In this document: one piece after another, positions 13,411 to 26,557 of the stretch
Layout of the letters: every line of letters starts with the position of its first letter
How positions within the stretch are numbered: the stretch's first letter is position 1
Assembly (NCBI RefSeq): GCF_028476545.1
Contig: NW_026731879.1
Span: 204,001-268,000, forward strand
Direction of reading: 5' to 3'
DNA from: Physella acuta
Taxonomy: Eukaryota > Mollusca > Gastropoda > Physidae
Length of the DNA stretch: 64,000 nucleotides
Program-made: the position numbers and the translations under genes
The notes under the pieces: generated by a model
Databases searched by the model: none
Seen by the model: only the letters and a program-made list of their open reading frames with translations
Told to the model about the DNA's origin: nothing

Positions 13411-13514
13411 TGTATGTAACGAGATGGTGTATGGTAGATTTGAAATAAACACCTTACAAAGAGGCTCAGTTTGTCTTTTCTAAGCTTCACAATGTAGTAA
13501 CACCTGGATTTACG

Positions 13515-13770
13515 TACCCTACATGAACTAACCCCACGATTCATGGACCCTCCATGAACTAACCCCACGATTCATAGACCCTACATGAACTTACCCCACG
13601 ATTCATGGACCCTCCATGAACTTACCCCAAGATTCATGGACCCTACATGAACTAACTCCACGACCCACGATTCATGGACCCTACATGAACTAACCCCACG
13701 ACCCACGATTCATGGACCCTACATGAACTAACCCCACGATTCATGGACCCTACATGAACTAACCCAAGAC
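13515..13770. repeat. 31-bp minisatellite
   Basis: Units contain ATTCATGGACCCTACATGAA. The 240 bp after it are unique; no gene is seen. Confidence 0.9.
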
Positions 13771-14014
13771 CTATGACACGTGACCAGGCGCGAGCCATTC
13801 ATCGACCAAATTCTCGCGACCGTTGAGTACCACGTGTGACGTCATCAAGAGTCGCGTTGTTAACTTCCGCTAGCAGAGTTCAAGAGGTCTGAAGTGTGTC
13901 AAATATGCATGACTTCCCTTTCGTCATGCACGACTGCTGACAATGGCTGACAATGGCAGGCTAGCTGACAATGAGTGGCCAGTTAGGTTGTAGCTTGCCA
14001 TGTTCAAATGTCAG

Positions 14015-14325
14015 AGTCAGACTAAAGTCGGACAAAAGTCAGACAAAAGTCAGACAACAGTTGGACAAAAGTCGGACAAAAGTCGGACAAAAGTCGGACA
14101 AAAGTCAGACAAAAGTCAGACAAAAGTCAGACAAAAGTCAGACAAAAGTCAGACAAAAGTCAGACAAAAGTCAGACAAAAGTCGGACAAAAGTCGGACAA
14201 AAGTCGGACAAAAGTCGGACAAAAGTCGGACAAAAGTCGGACAAAAGTCAGACAAAAGTCAGACAAAAGTCAGACAAAAGTCAGACAAAAGTCGGACAAA
14301 AGTCAGACAAAAGTCAGACAAAAGT
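14015..14325. repeat. 11-bp minisatellite
   Basis: Units of GACAAAAGTCA and GACAAAAGTCG in blocks. Confidence 0.95.
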
Positions 14326-14421
14326 TCAAGGATGGATTCACTACAAAGTCACGTGATTAAAGGATGCAGGGCATGACGTCATGAAATTATGACACGCAGT
14401 CAAACAAAAGTCTCAGGGTTG

Positions 14422-15388
14422 TGTCACCATTGAGACCTAGCAGTGTGTCACCATTGAGGCCTAGCATTGTGTCACCATTGAGACCTAACATTGTGTCACC
14501 ATTGAGACCTAGCATTGTGTCACCATTGAGACCTAGCATTGTGTCACCATTGAGTCCTAACATTGTGTCACCATTGAGACCTAGCATTGTGTCACCATTG
14601 AGACCTAGCATTGTGTCACCATTGAGTCCTAGCATTGTGTCACCATTGAGTCCTAGCATTGTGTCACCATTGAGACCTAGCATTGTGTCACCATTGAGAC
14701 CTAGCATTGTGTCACCATTGAGACCTAGCATTGTGTCACCATTGAGACCTAGCATTGTGTCACCATTGAGTCCTAACATTGTGTCACCATTGAGACCTAG
14801 CATTGTGTCACCATTGAGACCTAGCATTGTGTCACCATTGAGTCCTAGCATTGTGTCACCATTGAGTCCTAGCATTGTGTCACCATTGAGACCTAGCATT
14901 GTGTCACCATTGAGACCTAGCATTGTGTCACCATTGAGACCTAGCATTGTGTCACCATTGAGACCTAGCATTGTGTCACCATTGAGACCTAGCATTGTGT
15001 CACCATTGAGACCTAGCATTGTGTCACCATTGAGACCTAGCATTGTGTCACCATTGAGACCTAGCATTGTGTCACCATTGAGACCTAACATTGTGTCACC
15101 ATTGAGTCCTAGCATTGTGTCACCATTGAGACCTAGCATTGTGTCACCATTGAGACCTAGCATTGTGTCACCATTGAGACCTAGCATTGTGTCACCATTG
15201 AGACCTAGCATTGTGTCACCATTGAGACCTAGCATTGTGTCACCATTGAGACCTAGCATTGTGTCACCATTGAGACCTAGCATTGTGTCACCATTGAGAC
15301 CTAGCATTGTGTCACCATTGAGACCTAGCAGTGTGTCACCATTGAGACCTAACATTGTGTCACCATTGAGACCTAGCATTGTGTCACC
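14422..15388. repeat. 24-bp satellite, about 40 copies
   Basis: Very regular units containing CCATTGAGACCTAGCATTGT; both strands are open through the whole array because 24 is a multiple of 3. Confidence 0.97.
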
Positions 15389-15435
15389 AACCAGGACAGG
15401 TTTGTGACCCAGTTTGGCCACCCCCCACCCCTAGG

Positions 15436-15679
15436 CAGAGTTTCTTCCAGGCATCTCTTCGGGGGGGGGGGGGGAGCTCCCCCCCCCCCCCCCCTGAAAA
15501 CTTCTACCGCCTCCCCCCCCCCCCCCCCCGAACGAAATGAAATTTATATAATTTATATAGAAAATATATACTTTTAACAGTGTCCGCCCCTCCCCCCCAA
15601 GAAAGTCTACCGCCCCCCCCCACGAAAATTTCAAGTGCCCCCCCCCCCCCCCGGAGAAAAAAGTGTGGAAGAAACACTG
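15436..15679. mobile_element. hAT MITE with C/G homopolymers, copy 1
   Basis: It starts CAGAGTTTCTTCCAGGC, ends GGAAGAAACACTG and is flanked by the 8-bp duplication CCCCTAGG. The interior has several C or G runs over 10 bp. Confidence 0.88.
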
Positions 15680-15689
15680 CCCCTAGGTA

Positions 15690-16190
15690 GGTTCTGTCGG
15701 TGAAAATACGTCATTGGTAAATCTGCGTACGTTGGTCAGGGTCAGGGTCAGGGTTGTCTAGTGTCAGGTGATCTATTTCTGCACATCTAAGAGATGACGT
15801 CACCAGTGATGGTGTCACCATTGATGGTGTCACCACGTGTTTATATTAGGAGTCGAGTGAGTTATGGCCCCTGTTGGGTCGCGCATGCGCACTCCTCTAC
15901 CAGGGTGCACTGCCACATTAATCCTGCAGCAATTAACAGCAACAACAGCACCAACCACAACTACCCACCGCTCCAGCAGCCCCAACCACCGTCTGATTGT
16001 TACACCAGGGGGAAGTGACAAAAGGGATCCAGCACTGGAATAAACGCACACGGAAACACCATTACGTGCCGGCATCAACTGCCGGCTTCAATAGCCGGAA
16101 CATGCTATCAAAGCTGCTGATGCGGAGAGCTGGTCCTATCATGCATTGGCAGCCGGTACCGGTCGTCACGTGGTGCCGAGGTCTGGGGAA
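15690..16190. other. unique stretch, no gene seen
   Basis: Contains a GTCAGG triplet repeat near 15740, a short duplicated ATGGTGTCACCA and GCCGGC sites at 16068-16160. Confidence 0.5.
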
Positions 16191-16360
16191 TAATTGTGTG
16201 GGGACAAAATGTGTGGGGACAAATGTGTGGGTCCATCATTGTGTGGGGACAAAGTGTGTGGGTCCATCATTGTGTGGGGACAAAGTGTGTGGGTCCATCA
16301 CTGTGTGGGGACAAAGTGTGTGGGTCCATCACTGTGTGGGGACAAAGTGTGTGGGGATAC
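16190..16360. repeat. 31-bp minisatellite
   Basis: Units contain TGTGTGGGGACAAAGTGTGT. The following 300 bp are C-rich then unique, with no gene seen. Confidence 0.9.
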
Positions 16361-16679
16361 AATATGTGGATAAGACATTGTGCGGTACCTTGTTACGTCG
16401 ATATTAATACACAGCCCCCTTCCTTCACCCCCCCCTACCCCCCCCCCCCCCATCCCCCCCCCACACACACACACACCACACTGAGATCACAAGTACCGCA
16501 CCAAGATGAAATCGATTTGGAACAAAAATGTGAACGGAAAAAACATCTCCTCTACTCAATGGTCTTATCTTTGAAGACCTCTCAAACACAATGGGATTCA
16601 TTTCCGGAGGGAGAGAAAATAAAATGAAAAAATAACTTGAGCCACGCCCACACGAGCTGATAGCCCTTGGTGTAAAGAT

Positions 16680-17885
16680 AATGGGAACATGATATTTGTA
16701 GCGGTGGGAACATGATATTTGTAGCGGTGGGAACATGATATTTGTAGCGGTGGGAACATGATATTTGTGGCGGTGGGAACATGAATTTTGTAGGGGTGGG
16801 AACATGATATTTGTAGCGGTGGGAACATGATATTCGTAGCGATGGGAACATGATATATGGAGCGGTGGGAACATGATATTTGTAGCGGTGGGGACATGAT
16901 ATTTGTAGCGGTGGGGACATGATATTTGTAGCGGTGGGAACATGATATTTGTAGCGGTGGGGACATGATATTTGTAGCGGTGGGAACATGATATTTGTAG
17001 CGGTGGGAACATGATATTTGTAGCGGTGGGAACATGATATTTGTAGCGGTGGGGACATGATATTTGTAGCGGTGGGAACATGATATTTGTAGCGGTGGGA
17101 ACATGATATTTGTAGCGGTGGGAACATGATATTTGTAGCGGTGGGAACATGATATTTGTACCGGTGGGAACATGATATTTGTACCGATGGGAACATGATA
17201 TTTGTAGCGGTGGGAACATGATATTTGTAGCGGTGGGAACATGATATTTATAGCGGTGGGAACATGATATTTGTAGCGGTGGGAACATGATATTTGTACC
17301 GATGGGAGCATGATATTTGTAGCGGTGGGAACATGATATTTGTAGCGGTGGGAACATGATATTTGTAGCGATGGGAACATGATATTTGTAGCGATGGGAA
17401 CATGATATTTGTAGCGGTGGGAACATGATATTTGTAACGTTGGGAACATATTTGTAGCGGTGGGAACATGCTATTTGTAGCGGTGGGAACATGATATTTG
17501 TAGTGGTGGGAACATGATATTTGTAGCGGTGGGAACATAATATTTGTAGTGATGGGAACATGATATTTGTGGCGGTGGGAACATGAATTTTGTAGCGGTG
17601 GGAACATGATATTTGTAGCGGTGGGAACATGATATATGTAGCGGTGGGAACATGATATTTGTAGCGGTGGGGACATGATATTTGTAGTGATGGGAACATG
17701 ATATTTGTAGCGGTGGGAACATGATATTTGTAGCGGTGGGAGCATGATATTTGTAGCGGTGGGAACATGATATTTGTAGCGGTGGGAACATGATATTTGT
17801 AGCGATGGGACCATGATATTTGTAGCAGTGGGAACATGATATTTGTAGCGGTGGGAACATGATATTTGTAGCGGTGGGCACACGA
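16680..17885. repeat. 23-bp satellite, about 52 copies
   Basis: Units contain GGGAACATGATATTTGTAGC with scattered single-base variants. Confidence 0.97.
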
Positions 17886-18370
17886 TATTCGTAGACTAAC
17901 GTGACACAAACCATGAGACTAACGTGTCACAAACCATGAGACTAACGTGACACAAACCATGAGACTAACGTGACACAAACCATGAGACTGACGTGACACA
18001 AACCATGAGACTGACGTGACACAAACCATGAGACTAACGTGACAAAAACCAAGAGACTAACGTGACAAAAACCCTGAGACTAACGTGACAAAAACCATGA
18101 GACTAACGTGACACAAGTATTGAGACTAACGTGACACAAACCATGAGACTAACGTGACACAAGTATTGGGACTAACGTGACACAAACCATGAGACTGACG
18201 TGACACAAACCATGAGACTAACGTGACACAAACCATGAGACTAACGTGACACAAACCACGAGACTAACGTGACACAAGTATTGAGACTAACGTGACACAA
18301 ACCATGAGACTGACGTGACACATACCATGATACTAACGTGACGCAAACCAAGAGACTAACGTGACACTAC
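17886..18370. repeat. 23-bp minisatellite, unrelated sequence
   Basis: About 21 units containing GACTAACGTGACACAAACCA, directly abutting the previous array. Confidence 0.95.
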
Positions 18371-18602
18371 TAGAACACTAGATAACATCGCCTAACATAC
18401 CACGCTATACAAGAATGTTGGCTGTGATTAATCAACTAATTAGTTATCAATAAACCAACAGAGACACACGCCTCCCAGAAAGAAAATGGGGGGGGGGAGA
18501 ACTTTTGTTTCCTACCATGTCTTCCCCTCCCACCAGCCCTCACACTAAAGTGGCAATCAATTCTCCTGTAGGATGTCGTCTGGTAATCCAGTAAGCCACT
18601 GG

Positions 18603-18985
18603 GAGCAGACACAAATAGCAGACACAAATGGCAGACACAAATGGCAGACACAAATGGGAGACACAAATGGCAGACACAAATGGCAGACACAAATGGCAGA
18701 CACAAATGGCAGACAGACACAGACGGCAGACACAAATGGCAGACACAAATGGCAGACACAAATGGCAGACACAAATGGCAGACACAAATGGCAGACAGAC
18801 ACAGACGGCAGACACAAATGGCAGACACAAATGGCAGACACAGATGGCAGACACAAATGGCAGACACAAATGGCAGACACAGATGGCAGACACAAATGGC
18901 AGACAGACACAGACGGCAGACAAAAGTGGGAGACACAAATAGCAGACACAAATGGCAGACACAAATGGCAGACACAAATGGGTTG
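18603..18985. repeat. 13-bp minisatellite
   Basis: Units of CAGACACAAATGG, interspersed with CAGACAGACACAGACGG. Confidence 0.95.
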
Positions 18986-18989
18986 GTGG

Positions 18990-19530
18990 GTTATCCGCTT
19001 CCCCTGGCGTATTGTTCTGCCTTTGATATAGTTATATAGTTGTGATATTGTTATCTGCCCTGAGATTGACAAATATGTGATCTGCCCGTGTAGTGTGAGT
19101 GCCGCCAGTTGCTTAGTGCAGCAAGGGACACAACTGCATGACCTCACTCTTCTCTCACCCCCCCCCCCTCTCCCCCTTGTTAATAATTGATAGTTTTCCA
19201 TTCAATTTAACAATACCAATGTTGATTTAAGTTACAAGAAAAACAAATATTCCCCACCCCCCAACACCCCACTCCCACGTTAGTCTGCCGTGTGTGTGTG
19301 TTGTCGTGTGTGTGTGTGTGGTGCAATGTTCCCTCTAAGGGGAAAAAGCTACTGTGCACAGTTTATTATATGTGTGCGGTGTTCTTAAAGTCTTATACAA
19401 GGTCATATGTATTTCACAAAATGACTGCGCGGCTGCTCAAAAATACTGCGCGGCCGCGCAACCGCGCAGCTTAGAGTGGTACCGTGTGTGTGTGGTGCCG
19501 TGTGTGTGTGGTGCCGTGTGTGGTGCCGTC
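18990..19530. other. unique stretch with GT-rich blocks
   Basis: GT repeats at 19270-19325 and 19480-19530; no gene recognised. Confidence 0.5.
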
Positions 19531-19533
19531 TGC

Positions 19534-19862
19534 TGAGACAGTTATGGCTGAGACGGTTATGGCTGAGACAGTTATGGCTGAGACAGTTATGGCTGAGACA
19601 GTTATGGCTGAGACGGTTATGGCTGAGACAGTTATGGCTGAGACAGTTATGACTGAGACAGTTATGGCTGAGACGGTTATGGCTGAGACAGTTATGGCTG
19701 AGACAGTTATGGCTGAGACGGTTATGGATGAGACAGTTATGGCTGAGACAGTTATGGCTGAGACAGTTATAGCTGAGACAGTTATGGCTGAGAGAGTCAT
19801 GGCTGAGACAGTTATGGCTAAGACAGTAATGGCTGAGACGGTTATGGCTGAGACAGTTCTAG
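19534..19862. repeat. 15-bp minisatellite
   Basis: About 22 units of GAGACAGTTATGGCT. The next 570 bp are AT-rich and unique, no feature seen. Confidence 0.95.
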
Positions 19863-20444
19863 AACTTTTAGAGTCGCTGGGAGTTCTTTCAAGTGTCTTT
19901 AAGAGATGACTTTCTATTTATGTCTTAAATGTTATGGATGTCAGCTGTAGCAATGGATGACGTAACGATGACATGACCAAAAGCGAGATAATCTTTGATG
20001 CACTAATCCCTGATTAAATTTTGGGAGACCAGGTATTGACCTGATGTGTACAAGAGCGAGTTTGTTTGTTTGTACTTTTGGTGGCTAGGTCACACTGAAC
20101 TTTAACAACTCAGCGCTAATTATCTATAGCGTTAATTAACTCGCATAAAGATTGTAAAATCCAAAAAAAAATTAAATCACCGAAAGGATTTAATGTTTGA
20201 AACATTTTTTAAGTTGAACGTAAATTCAATATTTTTTATTCTTTAAGTTTTCTTTTCTTGTTTTGTTTGTTGTGTTCTAGTTTCATGGTGCAGCCGTCGA
20301 TACCAAATTTGTCGTCGTTATTCTCTAAATTTTAATAATTAGTTTCATTTTCCTTTCATTTTTTCAAGCAGCCATTTTCCCGTGTTCATCACGTGAGCTA
20401 TCACGTGACCAGTAGCTGCCCGTGTAATGGTTAATTTATCACAC

Positions 20445-20597
20445 ACCCCCACTGACCATCTAGACATTCACACTGACCATCTAGACATTCACACTGACCA
20501 TCTAGACATTCACACTGACCATCTAGACATTCACACTGACCATCTAGACATTACCACTGACCATCTAGACATTACCACTGACCATCTAGACATTCCT
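20445..20597. repeat. 21-bp minisatellite
   Basis: Seven units containing GACCATCTAGACATTCACAC. The DNA from 20600 to 21180 is unique with GCCGGC sites near 20760; no gene recognised. Confidence 0.9.
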
Positions 20598-21187
20598 TTG
20601 ACCATATTTCCTTTAACTGCTTGGACCCCCCCCTCTCCCCATCTACAAAACTGTCCCATGACCCAGAGTGAGCAGGGTTGGGGGGGGAGGGGCGAGTACG
20701 ATTGCAGCCATCTTAGATCAACACAGCGACCGGACATTTCCTTTGTGGGGCCGGGTAAAGCCGGCAAATCTGGCCGGCACGAAATAGGAGACAATATTTT
20801 CCTTCCGGCAGGCGTCAAGAGTCAGAGACTGGTGCAGGAGTCAGGAGTCAGACAACTGAAGCAGACGAGTGAGTCGACCGATGCGACCACTGCACGTGCG
20901 ACCAGAGGCGGGAAGTTAGCTCTGGGATATCTAGAACATCTTTTAAAACTTCTCTGTTATTCAAAGTTTTTGAAAACAGTTTTCTGTTGACTCCGTCTTT
21001 GTGAGTTAGTTGGCCGGGGGTAGGGTTAGGGTGTTGATGAAGGACGGTTGTAAATGTTGATACTTCATTCCAGTCTAGGTTATAAGCATCAGCAAAAGTC
21101 AAGATTTGGCGGGAAAACTGGGTCATCCATCAGACGTGAGTGTCACCACAGGCCAGACGACAGCCGAGCAGTTTGCCCAGGGCGATT

Positions 21188-21315
21188 GCTCCCCCCCCCA
21201 CCCCTGGGTCTATTACTGCCACCACCCTGGCCCCCCCCCCCACCCCTGGGTCTATTACTGCCACCACCCTGGCCCCCCCCCCCACCCCTGGGTCTATTAC
21301 TGCCACCTCCCTGGC
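21188..21315. repeat. 42-bp triplicate with C runs
   Basis: Three copies containing CACCCCTGGGTCTATTACTG. Confidence 0.9.
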
Positions 21316-21584
21316 AGGCGACAGGGCCGGGGACGATCTAGTCAAACAATGCCACGCCCACTAAACACTGCTCACCTCCGTTTCATCAAACACATTTGAT
21401 GCCCGGCCCTGCCATAAACATCCCCCGAGGGGGGTGGGGCATTCATCATTCCCGGGGGCTCACGACTTCCGGTGACAGCTGTGAGGTATTAAAACACATA
21501 CGTCATCACAACTTTGAAATACTTACGTCATAGAAACCTGATGGATTAAAACTTTGGGAGAGATTTAATCATTCCATCATCAGG

Positions 21585-21692
21585 GCACAGTGTGATGGAT
21601 TAAAGCACATTAATGATTGAAGTAGCACACAGCTTGATGAATTAAAGCACATTCATGATTGAAGTAGCACACAGCTTGATGAATTAAAGCAC
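21585..21692. repeat. short duplicated segment
   Basis: Two and a half copies containing GAAGTAGCACACAGCTTGAT. Confidence 0.8.
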
Positions 21693-21782
21693 GAAGGTAC
21701 AAATGTGATGACGTAATGATTTGTAGACGTCAACTAGAAAGTTTAAGACAAAACAATTTAAAGTGTAGGCTACACTCTCACA

Positions 21783-22400
21783 AAGACCACCATTTAACCA
21801 CAGACCACCATTTAGCCACAGACCACCATTTAGCCACAGACCACTATTTAGCCAGAGACCACCATTTAGCCAGAGACCACCATTTAGCCAGAGACCACCA
21901 TTTAGCCACAGACCACCATTTAGCCAGAGACCACCATTTAGCCAGAGACCACCATTTAGCAACAAACCACCATTTAGCAACAAACCACCATTTAGCAACA
22001 AACCACCATTTAGCCACAGACCACCATTTAGCCAGAGACCACCATTTAGCCACAGACCACCATTTAGCCAGAGACCACCATTTAGCCACAGACCACCATT
22101 TAGCCAGAGACCACCATTTAGCAACAAACCACCATTTAGCAACAAACCACCATTTAGCAACAAACCACCATTTAGCCACAGACCACCATTTAGCCAGAGA
22201 CCACCATTTAGCCACAGACCACCATTTAGCCAGAGACCACCATTTAGCCACAGACCACCATTTAGCCACAGACCACCATTTAGCAACAAACCACAATTTA
22301 GCAACAAACCACCATTTAGCCACAGACCACCATTTAGCCACAGACCACCATTTAGCCACAGAACTCCATTTAGCCTACTCCCTCTCACAGACCACCATTT
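21783..22400. repeat. 18-bp minisatellite with block structure
   Basis: About 34 units, GACCACCATTTAGCCACA, with variants AGCCAGA and AGCAACAAA arranged in repeated blocks. Confidence 0.96.
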
Positions 22401-22614
22401 AGCCCACCAAAATCAAGCCACGACGCATGCGCCCATCACATTGGGAACGGAATTGCCTCTTGGACCACGTGACTAACCCAATTCTGTGAGCTGGCCGCAC
22501 CCAGGGGCACAACTCAGGAAACCAGGAACTTAAATGAGGTTTTTGTTTACCTCCCCTGTAGTTCAAACTTCTGGCCGACATATTGAATTAGGGACAAGAC
22601 GACAGTCTCAAGTT

Positions 22615-22985
22615 TCTGGCCAGTTGGGCTCTACACATTTCTGGCCAGTTGGGTTCTACACATTTCTGGCCAGTTGGGTTCTACACATTTCTGGCCATTT
22701 GGGCTCTACACATTTCTGGCCATTTGGGCTCTACACATTTCTGGCCAGTTGGGCTCTACACATTTCTGGCCATTTGGGCTCTACACATTTCTGGCCATTT
22801 GGGCTCTACACATTTCTGGCCATTTGGGCTCTACACATTTCTGGCCATTTGGGCTCTACACATTTCTGGCCAGTTGGGCTCTACACATTTCTGGCCATTT
22901 GGGCTCTACACATTTCTGGCCATTTGGGCTCTACACATTTCTGGCCAGTTGGGTTTTACACATTTTTGGCCGGTTTACTTTTACG
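22615..22985. repeat. 25-bp minisatellite
   Basis: About 15 units containing TCTACACATTTCTGGCCATT. Confidence 0.95.
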
Positions 22986-22989
22986 TATT

Positions 22990-23830
22990 TCGTGTGGAGA
23001 GTCTTGTCCTGGTGTGGAGAGTCTTTGGTGTGGAGAGTCTTGTGGAGAGTCTTGTCCTGGAGTGGAGAGTCTTGTGGAGAGTCTTGTCCTGGTGTGGAGG
23101 GTCTTGTGGAGAGTCTTGTCCTGGTGTGGAGAGTCTTGTGGAGAGTCTTGTCCTGGTGTGGAGAGTCTTGTGGAGAGTCTTGTCCTGGTGTGGAGAGTCT
23201 TGTGGAGAGTCTTGTCCTGGTGTGGAGAGTCTTGTGGAGAGTCTTGTGGAGAGTCTTGTCCTGGTGTGGAGGGTCTTGTGGAGAGTCTTGTGGAGAGTCT
23301 TGTGGAGAGTCTTGTCCTGGTGTGGAGAGTCTTGTGGAGAGTCTTGTGGAGAGTCTTGTGGAGAGTCTTGTCCTGGTGTGGAGGGTCTTGTGGAGAGTCT
23401 TGTGGAGAGTCTTGTGGAGAGTCTTGTGGAGAGTCTTGTCCTGGTGTGGAGAGTCTTGTGGAGAGTCTTGTGGAGAGTCTTGTGGAGAGTCTTGTCCTGG
23501 TGTGGAGGGTCTTGTGGAGAGTCTTGTCCTGGTGTGGAGAGCCTTGTCCTGGTGTGGAGAGCCTTGTCCTGGTGTGGAGAGTCTTGTGGAGAGTCTTGTC
23601 CTGGTGTGGAGAGTCTTGTCCTGGTGTGGAGAGTCTTGTGGAGAGTCTTGTCCTGGTGTGGAGAGCCTTGTCCTGGTGTGGAGAGTCTTGTCCTGGTGTG
23701 GAGGGTCTTGTGGAGAGTCTTGTCCTGGTGTGGAGAGCCTTGTCCTGGTGTGGAGAGTCTTGTGGAGAGTCTAGTCCTGGTGTGGAGAGTCTTGTGGAGA
23801 GTCTTGTCCTGCTGTGGAGAGTCTTATCCT
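22990..23830. repeat. 15/21-bp compound minisatellite
   Basis: Units of GTGGAGAGTCTT, with or without GTCCTGGT, in irregular alternation. Confidence 0.95.
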
Positions 23831-23834
23831 ATGC

Positions 23835-24845
23835 TCACTTTATAACAGTAGCCTTAATTTTAACAGCTAAAGGGAAATAACCGAAAAAACTAAAAACTAA
23901 AATGTATTTAACGATTACTTCCCTGTATAGCCATAATAGAACAACAATAAAGTGATGGAAATAAAATAGATATTTATTTTAGTATCGTTTTGACCCACAC
24001 TGGCTAGCAGGACGAGCTAAAAATGTGCGCCTGCCCTCATTGATATATTGGTGGCAAAAACATGGTTGGTGGGGATGTTGTGGAGGTGTTGGTGGGTGTT
24101 GTGGGGATGTTGTGGGGATGTTGTGGAGGTGTTGTCCCGAGAGCTTACACTAGTCATATTTTATTTAAAAACTTGATCTTTAAAGTTTTGTAAACAAAAA
24201 AAAAACAACTATAAAGTGGGACTGTCAGAAATCGATCTCGGAGTTCCTGTACAGCTAATCAATGTTTGTTTTACGAAAGTGAAACATCAGGTTATAACTT
24301 AGGCTCGATGAAAATAAATAGAAATGTAGTCTTAAACTCAACAAATTATTTTCAAGTTCTCTGGATTTGCAACTTTTATAAAATTGATCCTACAAAATAT
24401 TAAATTTGAGAATTATTTTTAGGCTTAAGTTTTTAATTTACATTCGCTCTGATTGCAAAATCTAAAAACAAAAACCTTTTTTTATCCAGGTGAACTTGTG
24501 ACGGAAGGATTCTTGTTGGTGTCCCATAGCACAGCTTGGCGAGAAAATATGTCCATCAGTTGCATGTGTGTGCAAACTCGAGTGGGGGGGGGGGGCGCAC
24601 ATCGTACCAACACATGTAGGTAGAGACCCACACAAGTCGGTGAGGTTAGGGTGCACTAAGTAAAATTATCCAGTTCTCTGTTCCGTTCACATTCTCCTCG
24701 TTCTAACCGCAACCCCTCTCCCGGCTACACACCACCTTCCTCCCGCTCACAACAAACACGCTATCACTCGACCAGTCGCTTCCATTGTTACCCTCGTTCA
24801 CTCCGTACAACTCACACGACCTGACACTGTCCAGAAACATAATAG
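23835..24845. other. unique stretch, no secure gene
   Basis: AT-rich, with a short GGTGTTGTGGGGATGTT repeat at 24060-24130. A possible small exon at 24700-24840 was examined and not accepted. Confidence 0.5.
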
Positions 24846-24847
24846 TA

Positions 24848-25020
24848 AGGTATACACACACACACACTCGCACACACACACTCACACACACACCCTCACA
24901 CTCATACTCACACTCACACACACAGACACACTCACACACTCACACACACACTCACTCGCACACACACTCACACACTCTCACACTCACACACACACAGCAT
25001 TCCGTGCCACATACACACTT
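24848..25020. repeat. CA/CTCA-rich microsatellite
   Basis: Irregular CACA and CACTCA repeats. Confidence 0.9.
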
Positions 25021-25090
25021 CCCACACACATCCCATGACCAGCTACCCTCCATCTTTCTTTACCTGATGCAACCTGCGGAATTAATGTGT

Positions 25091-25805
25091 ACGAGCCGGC
25101 CCGCGGCGTATCATACGCCGCTTTTAGTCATTGTTTTTTCTACTTTTCAGTAATTCATAGTTTGTGAATTCGACAGTACCTACGCTGCCACTGAAAATAT
25201 TTCTTTAAAACACTATAAGTATCTCGTTAAGGACGATAACCAACCCCCCCCCCCTCCGTTACAGTAAACTCCACTTAGTTACTCCCCCCCCCCCCTACGT
25301 TTAAAATCCTTTCAAACTAAATTATCTGCCCCTAATAGTCGTCACTAAACCCGGATCTGTTTGTACACATTTAGAGTGAACCACAGCTCAGACCATGTAG
25401 GGGTGGGGTGGTAGGGAGCGCGCTTACAGCTTGTTTTCTGGCGTCTCCCAGAAGAGAATTATATATATACGAGCCGGCCCGCGGCATAACATACGCCGCT
25501 ATTTAGTAGTTTTATTTTCTACTTTTCAGTAATTCATAATTTGTGAATTCGACGGTACCAACGCTTCCTCTGAAAATATTTCTTTAAAACACTATAAGTA
25601 GCACGTTAAGGACCATAACCCTCCCCCCCCTCTACGTTTAAAATCGTTTCAAACTAAATTATCTGCCCCTAATAGTCGTCACTAAACCCGGCTCTGTTTG
25701 TAAACATTTAGAGTGGACACAGCTCACCAGACCATGTAGGGGTGGGGGTAATAGGGAGCGCGTTTACAGCTTGTTTTCTAGCGTCTCCCAGAAGACAATT
25801 ATATA
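25091..25805. repeat. 378-bp tandem duplication
   Basis: Two units start ACGAGCCGGCCCGCGGC at 25091 and 25469. Each carries a small hairpin (GCGGCGTA with TACGCCGC in unit 1) and a C-rich block. A TA/GATA tract follows. Confidence 0.85.
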
Positions 25806-25934
25806 TATATATATATATATAGATAGATAGATATATAGATGTGAAGCTCAAGAAACCAATTCAACAAATTTATTTACGTTACTTTATCATAGCAAATAAT
25901 GTGCAAATATAGCATCTGTGAGGCAGAGTTGCAT

Positions 25935-26362
25935 GATCTTTACAAAGACTGAAGGATCTATTATGTGATCTTTACAATGAAAATGAAGGATCTATTCTGT
26001 GATCTATACAATGAAAATGAAGGATCTAGTATGTGATCTTTACAATGACTGAAGGATCTATTATGTGATCTTTACAATGAAAATGAAGGATCTATTGTGT
26101 GATCTTAACAAAGACTGTAGGATCTATTATGTGATCTTTACAATGAAAATGAAGGATCTATTCTGTGATCTATACAATGAAAATGAAGGATCTAGTATGT
26201 GATCTTTACAATGACTGAAGGATCTATTATGTGATCTTTACCGTGAAAATGAAGGATCTAGTATGTGATCTTTACCGTGAAAATGAAGGATCTATTGTGT
26301 GATCTTTACAGTGAAAATGAAGGATCTATTATGTGATCTTTACAATGACAATGAAGGATGTG
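25935..26362. repeat. 33-bp minisatellite behind the TLR gene
   Basis: About 13 units containing GATCTTTACAATGAAAATGA. It lies about 200 bp past the TLR stop codon and may be in its 3' untranslated region; a TTTATT (AATAAA on the minus strand) is near 25870. Confidence 0.93.
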
Positions 26363-26557
26363 TTGTAGAGCAGCCCTAGTCGTCTCTTGTAGGCTCCCCC
26401 CTCTCCATCTCCCCCCCCCTCCCCAACCGGGACTGTATTGACGTCAGTTTAGGTTCTATGTTTACTAATTATTCAATCTGTAGAGGTAAAGGGCATCAGC
26501 CAGCCCACTGTTATCTAGCTGCAGCTAAACAATCTCCCCACTGCCCGCTAGCTGCAG

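Noticed and set aside
14387-15421. Open frames of over 320 codons on both strands
   Set aside because: A 24-bp unit without stops leaves frames open on both strands; nothing but the repeat is encoded.
22534-23880. 448-codon frame rich in Cys and Trp
   Set aside because: Composed of two adjacent minisatellites.
24703-24840. Possible small exon on either strand near a GTAAGG
   Set aside because: Both strands are open, no homology is recognised and it borders a CA microsatellite.
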